A stretch of 27,906 nt of DNA from a virus, in IMG/VR virus record IMGVR_UViG_3300037674_001028, positions 1-27,906 of that record; one strand, 5' to 3'. Shown here in pieces: positions 6,235 through 13,051 of the stretch. The notes below the pieces were generated by a model. That model saw only the letters and a list, made by a program, of their open reading frames with translations. It had not been told where the DNA came from and searched no databases. The stretch's first letter is position 1. Every line of letters starts with the position of its first letter. The translations under genes and the position numbers were made by a program.

Positions 6235-7261
6235 GCAGTATCACGAAGATCCGTATCACAGATCCTATAATTGGGAAAATCATTTATTCGACCTTACGCC
6301 CGTAGAAGAAGTATTAGGAATAAATTTCAAGCGAGAGGATAAATTCGCTCCATTAGGATACGGCAATATAAACGGGTCTAAGGCACGACAATGTTTACAC
6401 CTAATGAATAGATGGGTAGAAGCATCGCCAAGCATGGAAGGAGTAGTTTCGGGTTCCGTTGTTGGCTCTCCTCAACATCCATTCATCTCGTCTATGTGTA
6501 AACACTTCAACAAACGATGCGTAATTTTTATTGGAGCAAAAAACTACTTGGAACACAATTATGCACGACACGCACATCGTCTTGGAGCAGAAATCCACGT
6601 ATCCAAAATAGGCTACGCGAAGGCTCTGCAAAAATCATGTGAGCAATTCCAAAAAAAAGAGCAATTAAAAGGCAATGATTGGAAGATGCTTGAGCTAAAC
6701 ATTACCTTATTAGCAAAACATGGATTCCAAAAAATAGAAGCATTCCACAGAATAGGAGCAGAGCAGGTTCGTAATATACCCGATGACATTGAAACACTGA
6801 TTGTCCCTTCGGGTAGTTGCAATAGTGTAGTTTCTATCTTGTATGGAATCTCACTGTATCCACCGAAAGGTTTGAAGAATATAATATTGATGGGGATCGG
6901 TAATAACGGATCTAAGAATCTTGGCTACATACCCGAAAGGCTAAAGGCGATTAGTCTACAGACAGGTCGATCAGTAAATCAATATTTCGACTATAGCGAA
7001 TTGTCCAATAAAAATTTACTTGGAAGTTTTGTCGGCAAGCGAGGAGAGTATAAAGTTAGGCATTATGATCTTAATGGAACGGGTTATTGTAAATATGAAA
7101 CTTTAATGCCGTTTACCTACGGAGATATTGTCTTTCACCCACGCTACGAAGGTAAAATAATGAATTATATACAAGAAAACATAAAAGAAATAAAAAAATA
7201 TTGGAACAGAAAAACCCTATTTTGGATAGTGGGAGGGCAAGTTTCTGACACTCTTGCATAA
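6221..7261 (+). CDS. Fold-type II PLP-dependent enzyme (tryptophan-synthase-beta/ACC-deaminase group)
   Basis: The order of motifs fits this superfamily. INFKRED (34-40) with NGSKARQ (51-57) corresponds to the 'KRED...GNKxRK' segment, which makes Lys54 the likely Schiff-base lysine. SGSVVGSPQHPFISSM takes the place of the 'SNHxxQ' helix. LIVPSGSCNSVVSILYG matches the glycine-rich phosphate-binding loop. At 346 residues it has usual length. Such enzymes do beta- or gamma-elimination or replacement on amino acids such as serine or cysteine. It overlaps the nuclease-like gene by 14 bases and its own ribosome site is weak, so it is probably coupled. In a phage it may make or tailor an amino acid used in DNA modification (inference; see findings). 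Confidence 0.68.
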   Translation: MTLVRQYHEDPYHRSYNWENHLFDLTPVEEVLGINFKREDKFAPLGYGNINGSKARQCLHLMNRWVEASPSMEGVVSGSVVGSPQHPFISSMCKHFNKRCVIFIGAKNYLEHNYARHAHRLGAEIHVSKIGYAKALQKSCEQFQKKEQLKGNDWKMLELNITLLAKHGFQKIEAFHRIGAEQVRNIPDDIETLIVPSGSCNSVVSILYGISLYPPKGLKNIILMGIGNNGSKNLGYIPERLKAISLQTGRSVNQYFDYSELSNKNLLGSFVGKRGEYKVRHYDLNGTGYCKYETLMPFTYGDIVFHPRYEGKIMNYIQENIKEIKKYWNRKTLFWIVGGQVSDTLA

Positions 7262-7289
7262 TTATTTTTAAAAAAAACAAAAAAAACAC

Positions 7290-7318
7290 TTGTGTTCTGA
7301 AACGAAATGATTTATAAT
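7290..7318 (+). promoter_or_regulatory. Early promoter copy 4
   Basis: TTGTGT (7290-7295), 17-bp spacer, TATAAT (7313-7318), with A-tracts from 7269. The leader carries a CACCAC box at 7338-7343. Confidence 0.88.
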
Positions 7319-7363
7319 TAGTTTAAGTTTAAAAACACACCACTACTCTACAGGAGAAAAAAG

Positions 7364-7744
7364 ATGACAGCTACTTCCGCAAACGCAACCACAGCAGAAC
7401 AAAAAAAATACGCATTAGACGAATTATGGGACTCACGCGAACCTTCACTTAGCGGATCGTTTGCTGAGATGGTAGAAGAGTTTGACGCGATGCAAATAGC
7501 TTGTGGCGAAAAGAAAACATTTTTTCTGCGCCCAACCGAAATCCTCTCTAACGCATTAGGCTTGAAAGCTGATTTACGCGACCCACGAAACGGATTACAA
7601 GAATTGTTTACACCAAGTCAAAAAGGGAAATTGACAAGATTCTGTAAAAAATGGGCAAAACTCAACGAGCATTGGGGTAGTTATATAGCATACTACGATA
7701 CTACTCCCGTCCGTCAAGAATTCTTAAGAGCGAAAGCAAGCTAA
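7364..7744 (+). CDS. Protein of unknown function (126 aa)
   Basis: ATG 7364 has ACAGGAG at 7350-7356. A flexible Ala/Thr-rich N-terminus is followed by a globular part (LSGSFAEMVEEFDAMQIACG; LFTPSQKGKLTRFCKKWAKL). No recognised domain. It lies under promoter copy 4 and ends at a hairpin lacking a T-tract (7758-7784) before the DUF932 gene. Confidence 0.7.
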   Translation: MTATSANATTAEQKKYALDELWDSREPSLSGSFAEMVEEFDAMQIACGEKKTFFLRPTEILSNALGLKADLRDPRNGLQELFTPSQKGKLTRFCKKWAKLNEHWGSYIAYYDTTPVRQEFLRAKAS

Positions 7745-7757
7745 CAACAACAAACGC

Positions 7758-7784
7758 AGGGAGAGGGGATTCGCCTCTCTCCCT
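7758..7784 (+). other. Strong intercistronic hairpin without T-tract
   Basis: AGGGAGAGGGG (7758-7768) pairs with CCTCTCTCCCT (7774-7784) around ATTCG: 11 bp with one wobble. It resembles the terminators at 12277 and 13072 in sequence but is followed by CACACCACACAATAAGGAG, not T. It may be an RNA processing or stabilising element that separates the amounts of the two flanking proteins. Confidence 0.6.
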
Positions 7785-7809
7785 CACACCACACAATAAG
7801 GAGAACATC

Positions 7810-8829
7810 ATGATTGATTCAACGACAGTAAACATTAGCACAGAAAACCAACCACGCGAAGAGCTAATGGTTAGCGAACAAACATCCTCTGACATTTTAG
7901 AAAACAAGAATCATACGAGGGTAGGAGAGGCAGGTGGAGACATAGGCGATAGCACGATGATGGGCAAGAACGAGGTGACGTTTAGCGACCTTTCTCAAAT
8001 CGCTGTCCCTGAGGACACTTCCTCTTACACGGCAGTTCCGCATCAAGATTTCGTGATGTCCATGTATAAGCACGCAGATAATTTACTCGCTCCCAAGGGA
8101 TTCAAGTTTGAAGGCGAACGCTATGTAACGGACGGTGACGGTCAACGCCTATTTTTCGTTCATCACTACAAGAACGGAGACTCAGGCATGAACATGGCGA
8201 TGGGTTGCAGAAACTCGTATGACAAGTCGATGAAGGCAGGGATCGCTTTCGGTTCGCGTGTTTTTGTATGCGACAATATGGTCATTACGGGTGACATTAA
8301 CATTATGCGCTCTCATCGTGGCAACGCGATAGAATATCTTAACGAGCAAATCGTGCTGTCAATGTATAAGGCAAGCGATTCATGGGACGATACACGCAGG
8401 GATCGTGACGCTATGGCCTCTTACGCGATGGACGAAGATGATGGATTTGCATTGATGGGTCTACTGAAGTCTCATACACGCAGGGAGAAGGAATCTTCCA
8501 AGCGAATATTGACGAGTGAGAAGGAGTGGAAAGCGATAGAAGATTATTGGGTAGAACCACAGCACGAATACGAGGGGGGCAACCGAACCCTATGGGCATG
8601 GTATAACAGCTTCACCTTTCAGTTCCGTGATCTGAAGCCACACGAACAGCTACAGCGACATGCTTCGTTGCATAGGTTCGCCACATCCGCTCTTAATGGA
8701 TTCAACGGTTCGGGTCGCGCTAAGGAATTGCTTGGTCAGTTGCGCGAAGCAGACCCTGCTAATTGGGCGCAAGATACCGCCAATGAATTAGAGACTAACT
8801 TGTCCACGGTATTAGGGCAATCAGCTTAA
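7810..8829 (+). CDS. DUF932-family phage/plasmid protein (339 aa)
   Basis: ATG 7810 has AAGGAG at 7798-7803. The first 65 residues are low complexity and charged. From about residue 75 the protein fits the DUF932 (phage/plasmid-like TIGR03299) pattern: a strand with FFVHHYKNGDSGMNMAMGCRN, then GIAFGSRVFVCDNMVITGD, then helices and a C-terminal part with LWAWYNSFTFQF and HASLHRFA. Members are common in phages and plasmids. Their molecular role is not settled, though a DNA-related function is usually assumed. Confidence 0.75.
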   Translation: MIDSTTVNISTENQPREELMVSEQTSSDILENKNHTRVGEAGGDIGDSTMMGKNEVTFSDLSQIAVPEDTSSYTAVPHQDFVMSMYKHADNLLAPKGFKFEGERYVTDGDGQRLFFVHHYKNGDSGMNMAMGCRNSYDKSMKAGIAFGSRVFVCDNMVITGDINIMRSHRGNAIEYLNEQIVLSMYKASDSWDDTRRDRDAMASYAMDEDDGFALMGLLKSHTRREKESSKRILTSEKEWKAIEDYWVEPQHEYEGGNRTLWAWYNSFTFQFRDLKPHEQLQRHASLHRFATSALNGFNGSGRAKELLGQLREADPANWAQDTANELETNLSTVLGQSA

Positions 8830-8842
8830 ACGCCACAACGCA

Positions 8843-8909
8843 TAACGGGAGAGGGGAAAATAGATACCCCTATCATACAGGACGGACACTATCGTCCCCT
8901 CTCTCGTTA
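8843..8909 (+). other. Long-stem RNA hairpin between the DUF932 gene and the next gene
   Basis: TAACGGGAGAGGGG (8843-8856) pairs with CCCCTCTCTCGTTA (8896-8909) over 14 bp with one wobble. The 39-base interior can form two small hairpins: GATA-CCCC-TATC, and GACG-(8 bases)-CGTC, which competes with the outer stem. No T-tract follows; instead there is an A-run and GGGAG, the ribosome site of the gene at 8929. The shape suggests a regulatory or processing element rather than a terminator. Confidence 0.55.
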
Positions 8910-8928
8910 AAAAAAGGGAGAAAATATT

Positions 8929-9597
8929 ATGCCTCGTTTATCAATTTGGAGTTTTATCCTGTATAACGGAGGAGATTGGAAGGCTAATTGCACGAAATAT
9001 CTACACAAGGCAATCGGACTAAGCTCTATTTCAACCACATCAGAATATGATGAATCCGCGCAAGAAACCAAACACTTCTTGACAGAATTAACAGCAGATT
9101 ATCTTATCCTTGAAAAATTGGAAAATATTGGAATAACGACATTAGAGCAGATCAAACGGGCAGAGATGCACGTAGCCGAATACTCACATTACAGAGAAAT
9201 AATTCTCAATAATATTAAACCTGAGTTTGGAGTTGACGCGAAATTCTCTGATGCCGTTATGGGAAAAATAACTGACTCCGTTATCACGATACTGCAAAAT
9301 GCTATACGGGGATTAATCCCCATCAAAGCAGAGGGTGGCGTTTTCAAGGCCACCAAAATAATGGAGATGTATTTCATTTTTGAGGAAGGCACCGAAAGCA
9401 AACTTGAGCATTTCCGAGATAGGTTTAATTATTCTTCAATTTTTATACATTTTGATACAAGAAAACTTTTCAAGCGAAGAGACGTATTAGACAAGCTACG
9501 GGAACAAATGCCGTTACAGCAAAACATTTACGCCCATCAGAATAGCGCGAATCTGTTTTTACCCATCAAGAAACTTGTGGATATTTTTAATGTCTAA
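8929..9597 (+). CDS. Protein of unknown function (222 aa)
   Basis: ATG 8929 follows AGGGAG (8915-8920). The protein is of mixed helix and strand type, with a central helical region (SDAVMGKITDSVITILQNAI) and a later MEMYFIFEEGTESKLEHFRD. No catalytic motif or membrane segment. It ends next to promoter copy 5. I cannot assign a family. Confidence 0.7.
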   Translation: MPRLSIWSFILYNGGDWKANCTKYLHKAIGLSSISTTSEYDESAQETKHFLTELTADYLILEKLENIGITTLEQIKRAEMHVAEYSHYREIILNNIKPEFGVDAKFSDAVMGKITDSVITILQNAIRGLIPIKAEGGVFKATKIMEMYFIFEEGTESKLEHFRDRFNYSSIFIHFDTRKLFKRRDVLDKLREQMPLQQNIYAHQNSANLFLPIKKLVDIFNV

Positions 9598-9626
9598 AAA
9601 AAAATAAAAAAAACACAAAAAAACAC

Positions 9627-9655
9627 TTGTGTTCTGTTGCATATTGTTTTATAAT
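9627..9655 (+). promoter_or_regulatory. Early promoter copy 5
   Basis: TTGTGT (9627-9632), 17-bp spacer, TATAAT (9650-9655), with A-tracts from 9597. The middle of the spacer (TTGCATA) differs from copies 1, 2 and 4 while its ends are conserved. CACCAC box at 9675-9680. Confidence 0.88.
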
Positions 9656-9700
9656 TAGTTCAGGTTCAAAAACACACCACTACTTTACAGGAGATTCAAA

Positions 9701-9973
9701 ATGAAACAATTCATCAAAACCTACTTCTTAAAGCAAGACGAAGAAACTCGCGAACAAATCATGCTGTCATGGGATCTTGATTATAACGACAATAATGTTG
9801 ACGACATTGACATGGCTCGCTTGATGATGGCACACGATTATTCACTGCACACAGAAGGCTCAATCAGATACGCTTACGTAGGGACTCCTGACATAGTTAA
9901 AAATTGGGAAAGGTTTGTTAATAACGATCCTTCAGCAATGTATTTTAATAGCAAACTTGAAAGAGTTGCATAA
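9701..9973 (+). CDS. Small acidic early protein (90 aa)
   Basis: ATG 9701 with ACAGGAG at 9687-9693. The protein is acidic (YNDNNVDDIDMARLMMAHDY) with aromatic residues and no recognised domain. First gene of the unit running from promoter copy 5 to the Gp157-like gene. Confidence 0.7.
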   Translation: MKQFIKTYFLKQDEETREQIMLSWDLDYNDNNVDDIDMARLMMAHDYSLHTEGSIRYAYVGTPDIVKNWERFVNNDPSAMYFNSKLERVA

Positions 9974-10016
9974 AGCAATATCACACCACAACACCACAAT
10001 GAATAGGAGAAACAAA

Positions 10017-10286
10017 GTGAATACCGATAAGATAGCAGAACTTGGCGCACGCTACATTGCCCACCGTTACCATGATGAGAAATTTGCCACCAAAGAAGAA
10101 GTAGTTAAGGCACTTGACAGTTTCCTCGTCAAATACGCCACAGGATCAACTACCGAAGAAGCAGAGATTGACTTAGGGTTCCTCGTTCATAAGGCTTGGG
10201 TTCGGGCATACGAAAAATACCGTGACTTCATAGGTCATATCGTCCTCTCGCCATTCGTAAAACGCAACGAAGAAGGGAAGGCATAA
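10017..10286 (+). CDS. Small protein with GTG start (89 aa)
   Basis: I choose GTG 10017 because AGGAG lies at 10005-10009, the same AGGAGAAACAAA-start arrangement as at 1092. The in-frame ATG at 9999 has no ribosome site and would put the AGGAG inside the gene. Two CACCAC boxes precede it (9984-9989, 9992-9997). The product is mostly helical (KIAELGARYIAHRYHDEKFA; WVRAYEKYRDFIG). Function unknown. Confidence 0.65.
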   Translation: MNTDKIAELGARYIAHRYHDEKFATKEEVVKALDSFLVKYATGSTTEEAEIDLGFLVHKAWVRAYEKYRDFIGHIVLSPFVKRNEEGKA

Positions 10287-10287
10287 A

Positions 10288-10476
10288 ATGACAGACTTAG
10301 AAATGGCTACCAAGATTCTCGTTGGGATGGTGTCGAACGCAACGGAACACGACATCAATATCAGGAAGCGTCGGATGGTCATAGACGCGTACGAATTTGT
10401 TGACCTGTTGAAAGCACAGGCGTCAGTAAGACGAGCGGACATGGACGATTTTATTAGCAAACAGAAGGGAGAATGA
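10288..10476 (+). CDS. Small protein of unknown function (62 aa)
   Basis: Starts two bases after the preceding stop, with AGAAGGGAAGG just upstream. Basic helical peptide (MTDLEMATKILVGMVSNATE... ISKQKGE). Coupled to its neighbours on both sides. No family recognised. Confidence 0.65.
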   Translation: MTDLEMATKILVGMVSNATEHDINIRKRRMVIDAYEFVDLLKAQASVRRADMDDFISKQKGE

Positions 10477-10478
10477 AA

Positions 10479-10556
10479 ATGGATTGGGATAATATTATAG
10501 ATCACGGAATGATATTAATATCAGTTGTGTTTCTTTTAGCCTACGCCTTATATTAG
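10479..10556 (+). CDS. Single-pass membrane micropeptide (25 aa)
   Basis: ATG 10479 has AGGGAGA at 10466-10472 and follows the previous stop by two bases. The peptide is MDWDNIIDHG followed by one hydrophobic helix (MILISVVFLLAYALY). It ends in the loop-proximal part of a perfect hairpin (10542-10561). A tiny one-TM peptide in an early operon could be an inhibitor or membrane-directed takeover factor. That is inference. Confidence 0.5.
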   Translation: MDWDNIIDHGMILISVVFLLAYALY

Positions 10557-10712
10557 GCGTAAGCATGGAATCTTGGGGAAGGTTTCCATGTTAAACACCG
10601 TAGTTTGGGGGCTGATTTACATCACACTGTCGGATCGTCCAACAGTGGAGAACGGAACTTATACTGTTCAGGTTCAGGTTCCAATCTCAGGGGTTTTGTA
10701 GGTCAGCCCCCT
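10540..10712 (+). ncRNA. Candidate structured RNA: three successive hairpin domains
   Basis: Domain A: TACGCCT (10542-10548) with AGGCGTA (10555-10561), extendable past one mismatch. Domain B: CATGGAA (10564-10570) with TTCCATG (10584-10590). Domain C: GGGGGCTGA (10607-10615) with TCAGCCCCC (10703-10711) closing a region that itself holds CACTGT/ACAGTG (10625-10630/10642-10647, with an inner GGA/TCC) and GGAAC/GTTCC (10654-10658/10678-10682). All the main stems are perfect. It lies about 22 bases before the ribosome site of the Gp157-like gene, so it may be a cis-regulatory leader, or a separate small RNA. I know no matching RNA family. Confidence 0.5.
10588..10701 (+). CDS. Possible 37-aa reading frame inside the structured RNA
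   Basis: ATG 10588 with GGGGAAGG at 10575-10582 encodes MLNTVVWGLIYITLSDRPTV and 17 more residues. Its ribosome site is in the loop of domain B and its ATG is in the stem, so translation would depend on opening that hairpin. It may be a regulated leader peptide, or chance within a structured RNA. Confidence 0.25.
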   Translation: MLNTVVWGLIYITLSDRPTVENGTYTVQVQVPISGVL

Positions 10713-10742
10713 ATGCACACACCATAATCAACAGGGAGAAAA

Positions 10743-11294
10743 ATGATGGAACAATCAGACAACAACAACGCACTCGACGAGCATTTCGATTACACAAGGG
10801 CAGAGCGGAGCCTTGAGGAGATTAGGAAATTACAGGAACAGAAAGATCAAATCGTCGAACACGCAAAAAGTGAAATTGAACGAATCAACCAATGGATGGA
10901 AAGAGAAACTAAGAAACGCAATAAAACACAACAATATCACAAACAAAACCTAACTGCATTCCTTGACCGAAAAGATCGGAAAACAATTAAGTTAATTAAT
11001 GGAGTAATTAAATCTACAAAGGGCAGACAAAAAATAGAGATAATAGATGAAGAAATTATTGACAACAAATTTATGACCGAAACGATTTCACGGACACCTA
11101 ACAAGAAATTGATCTTACAACACATACAGGAGTGCGGAGAGATACCCGATGGAACTGACATCATAGAAGGAGAAAAAACATATACCATACGCGCATACAC
11201 CAAAAAAAGCGAGCCTGAGTTTTTCGCTGATACTGATGCCGATGAGGAGTTTCAAATCCCATCGGACGAAGAGCTTGCGCCAAAAATAACATAA
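10743..11294 (+). CDS. Gp157/Gam-like protein (183 aa)
   Basis: ATG 10743 (or 10746) follows AGGGAG (10733-10738). Residues 15-75 form a long charged coiled coil (RAERSLEEIRKLQEQKDQIV). Then comes a small domain with IKLINGVIKSTKGRQKIEII, a pattern resembling 'P..K..I..HI...G.IPDGTDI' and YTIR, as in siphovirus Gp157 and the Mu Gam-type host nuclease inhibitors. Those proteins bind DNA ends or protect phage DNA. With the Rad52-like protein this suggests a recombination and DNA-protection set. An acidic tail (FFADTDADEEF) ends the protein. Gp157 versus Gam cannot be separated by eye. Confidence 0.6.
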   Translation: MMEQSDNNNALDEHFDYTRAERSLEEIRKLQEQKDQIVEHAKSEIERINQWMERETKKRNKTQQYHKQNLTAFLDRKDRKTIKLINGVIKSTKGRQKIEIIDEEIIDNKFMTETISRTPNKKLILQHIQECGEIPDGTDIIEGEKTYTIRAYTKKSEPEFFADTDADEEFQIPSDEELAPKIT

Positions 11295-11580
11295 CGTCAA
11301 AATCAATTATGCAGGGGAATCAGTTTTTGCGCGTTTCTCATTTTGGCGCAAGGTGATTTCATATTTCACCTCTCCTACTGAAAACGACTACTACGCATAC
11401 GTGATTAACGTCATTAATTTTGACAGCGGATTAAACGAGTGAACTCCGTTCCCGTCACTGTAAACTACAAAGAAAATAGAGCTTTGTTGGTAGCGTGTCT
11501 GTATAATTGGTTTTTTTTAATTTTTTTACCCTACAATATTAGTGGTTTTCAATTTTTTTTTAAAAAACACAAAAAAACAC
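11295..11580 (+). other. Non-coding stretch with several hairpins before promoter copy 6
   Basis: No convincing gene is present. GTCAAAATCAAT (11296-11307) can pair with ATTAATTTTGAC (11413-11424) with one mismatch. It would enclose TTGCGC/GCGCAA and AGGTGA/TCACCT hairpins (within about 11328-11375) and a short ACGT/ACGT pairing. AGTGA (11438-11442) pairs with TCACT (11455-11459). The 3' part, from about 11512, is T- and A-rich and runs into the A-tracts of promoter copy 6. It could be a structured 3' UTR, a small RNA or a protein-binding region. Confidence 0.35.
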
Positions 11581-11609
11581 TTGTGTTCTGTTTCGTTTCG
11601 TTTTATACT
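11581..11609 (+). promoter_or_regulatory. Early promoter copy 6
   Basis: TTGTGT (11581-11586), 17-bp spacer, TATACT (11604-11609), with T- and A-tracts upstream. The leader has a CACCAC box at 11629-11634 and the ribosome site ACGGGAG. Confidence 0.85.
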
Positions 11610-11654
11610 TAGTTCAGTTGTTAAAATACACCACTACTTTACGGGAGATTCAAA

Positions 11655-12269
11655 ATGGCAAGTTTAATCAAAAACATCACGGCAAGCATCGAACACTGCG
11701 AACCAATAAAAGTTGAAGCCACCGAAGGCCACACATACGAGAGCTTGATGCGCTTCACTTCTTTCTCTGCCCCTCGCGAAGAATACACGCATAGAAGCAA
11801 GCATCACTACACCAATGTTGGACACGTCAGCGTTGATAGCTTGGAATTTAAAACCGCAAATGCCTTGGGGGCAGAGAAAGAAGTAAAGAATATTAACGAA
11901 GCATTGGTTGATTTGTGTAACAAAATATTCCGCGAATGCAATGGCGTTAGGTTAGAAAACGGAGACAATGTAGACTTCATCGCTAATGGACCTTGCCGTA
12001 GCTTGAGCGTAGGTGACATAATCAAGATAAGGTATTTCGTAGAAGGATACACAAGGGCAAGAACAAAGATCTTCGCAGTAGCCGATTTCGGTTGGGACGT
12101 TATAGAAGAAATCGACCCAAACCAAGACGGCTTTGACGAGATGTATTCCTTAGAAGATCCTACGGACGCGATGGAAAAAATGGGATACGAAGAATGCAAC
12201 GCATGGTGGAGCAACAACGAAGATAAGGCCGTAGCAAGCCATAAGGCAGTAGCCAAAATAGAGATCTAA
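11655..12269 (+). CDS. Protein of unknown function (204 aa)
   Basis: ATG 11655 after ACGGGAG (11641-11647). The N-terminal half is globular with strands (HYTNVGHVSVDSLEFK). Around residues 110-125, CRSLSVGDIIKIRYFVEG resembles the 'SVGDVI' strand of small phage YodL-like domains. The C-terminal third is acidic with Trp and Asn (NAWWSNNEDKAV). Not enough for a family call. It is transcribed alone between promoter copy 6 and a strong terminator, so it may be made in large amount. Confidence 0.7.
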   Translation: MASLIKNITASIEHCEPIKVEATEGHTYESLMRFTSFSAPREEYTHRSKHHYTNVGHVSVDSLEFKTANALGAEKEVKNINEALVDLCNKIFRECNGVRLENGDNVDFIANGPCRSLSVGDIIKIRYFVEGYTRARTKIFAVADFGWDVIEEIDPNQDGFDEMYSLEDPTDAMEKMGYEECNAWWSNNEDKAVASHKAVAKIEI

Positions 12270-12276
12270 ATCAGGG

Positions 12277-12313
12277 CAGGGAGGGAGCTTCGGTTCCTTC
12301 CCTGTTTTTTTTT
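12277..12313 (+). terminator. Intrinsic terminator with UUCG tetraloop
   Basis: CAGGGAGGGAGC (12277-12288) pairs with GTTCCTTCCCTG (12293-12304) around TTCG, followed by nine T (12305-12313). The C(UUCG)G loop and long T-run make this a very strong terminator. Confidence 0.93.
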
Positions 12314-12323
12314 AAAAAAAGAC

Positions 12324-12352
12324 TTGTTTTTTGTTTTGAATTGTTTTATAAT
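12324..12352 (+). promoter_or_regulatory. Early promoter copy 7
   Basis: TTGTTT (12324-12329), 17-bp spacer, TATAAT (12347-12352), starting only 10 bases after the T-run of the preceding terminator. CACCAC box at 12372-12377. Confidence 0.85.
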
Positions 12353-12397
12353 TAGTTCAGCTGTTAAAATACACCACTCACTTACAGGAGATTTAAA

Positions 12398-13051
12398 ATG
12401 AACAATTACTCAAATTATTCAGGCGCATCAAATTGGGCATACTACAGAGGACGACCAAGCACCCCCGAATCACGCGCACGTAAAGAAGCAAAACGACGCA
12501 AAAACTTACGCACCTTAGTTTCGTTTATGCGACAGAATTTTTCTTCTGTTTTACGCGACCTTAAATTCGCTTCTAAGGACAACTCCTTTATTACAGATAT
12601 CCGCAGTAAAATGATTAACAAGCCTCATTACTTTTTACCTGCAGGTTTAAGCGAAAAACAAATCAGCGCAATAACTCGTTGCGCAGAGGGACGTAGGAAG
12701 TATGAACAGAAATTAGAGCAGAGCGCACGTGACTTTACGGGCAAAATTCCAAGTGAGTTAGAGAACAGTCGCGTTACAGTAGAAGGCGAAATCCTTAGTA
12801 TGAAAATGAAAGATACCGCTTACGGTGAAACTATGAAAATCATACTTAAATGTGGAGACGCTGAAAATGGCTTTTGGAAAATTTATGGAAGTATGCCGAT
12901 CATTAAGGAAGAGGAAGAGCAATACGGCAACGAGAAACTTGCAGATGTCGGTGTCTCAATAAAATTTGACGCTAAAATTAAAATCAGCGACAATGACGAA
13001 TCTTTCGGTTTCTTCTCACGCCCAACTAAAGGACAATTAGCTGTAGCTTAA
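12398..13051 (+). CDS. Protein with C-terminal OB-fold-like domain (217 aa)
   Basis: ATG 12398 after ACAGGAG (12384-12390). Residues 1-40 are Ser/Tyr/Arg-rich and basic. The middle is helical. Residues about 125-215 are strand-rich: RVTVEGEILSMKMKDTAYGE, MKIILKC, GFWKIYGSMPI, VGVSIKFDAKI and SFGFFSRPTKG. This layout, with a 'FGFFSRPTK' end, recurs in phage and plasmid proteins and looks like an OB-type barrel that could bind nucleic acid. No catalytic residues. It is the last + strand gene and overlaps the convergent gene by 15 bases. Confidence 0.6.
   Translation: MNNYSNYSGASNWAYYRGRPSTPESRARKEAKRRKNLRTLVSFMRQNFSSVLRDLKFASKDNSFITDIRSKMINKPHYFLPAGLSEKQISAITRCAEGRRKYEQKLEQSARDFTGKIPSELENSRVTVEGEILSMKMKDTAYGETMKIILKCGDAENGFWKIYGSMPIIKEEEEQYGNEKLADVGVSIKFDAKIKISDNDESFGFFSRPTKGQLAVA

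Noticed and set aside
7758-7784. Intrinsic terminator
   Set aside because: No T-tract follows, and the next gene has no promoter of its own.
10607-10711. tRNA or tmRNA-like element (GGGGGCTGATT resembles the tmRNA 5' end)
   Set aside because: The 3' arm lacks the T-arm and the GGTTCAA...CCA end, and the 105-base span with only two inner hairpins does not fold as a tRNA.
11501-11506. TATAAT at the end of the structured region as a further promoter
   Set aside because: No -35-like hexamer lies at 16-18 bp, and the true promoter copy 6 is 75 bases downstream.
11807-12256. A 149-codon - strand frame
   Set aside because: It is fully antisense to the + gene 11655-12269, which has a promoter, ribosome site and terminator.
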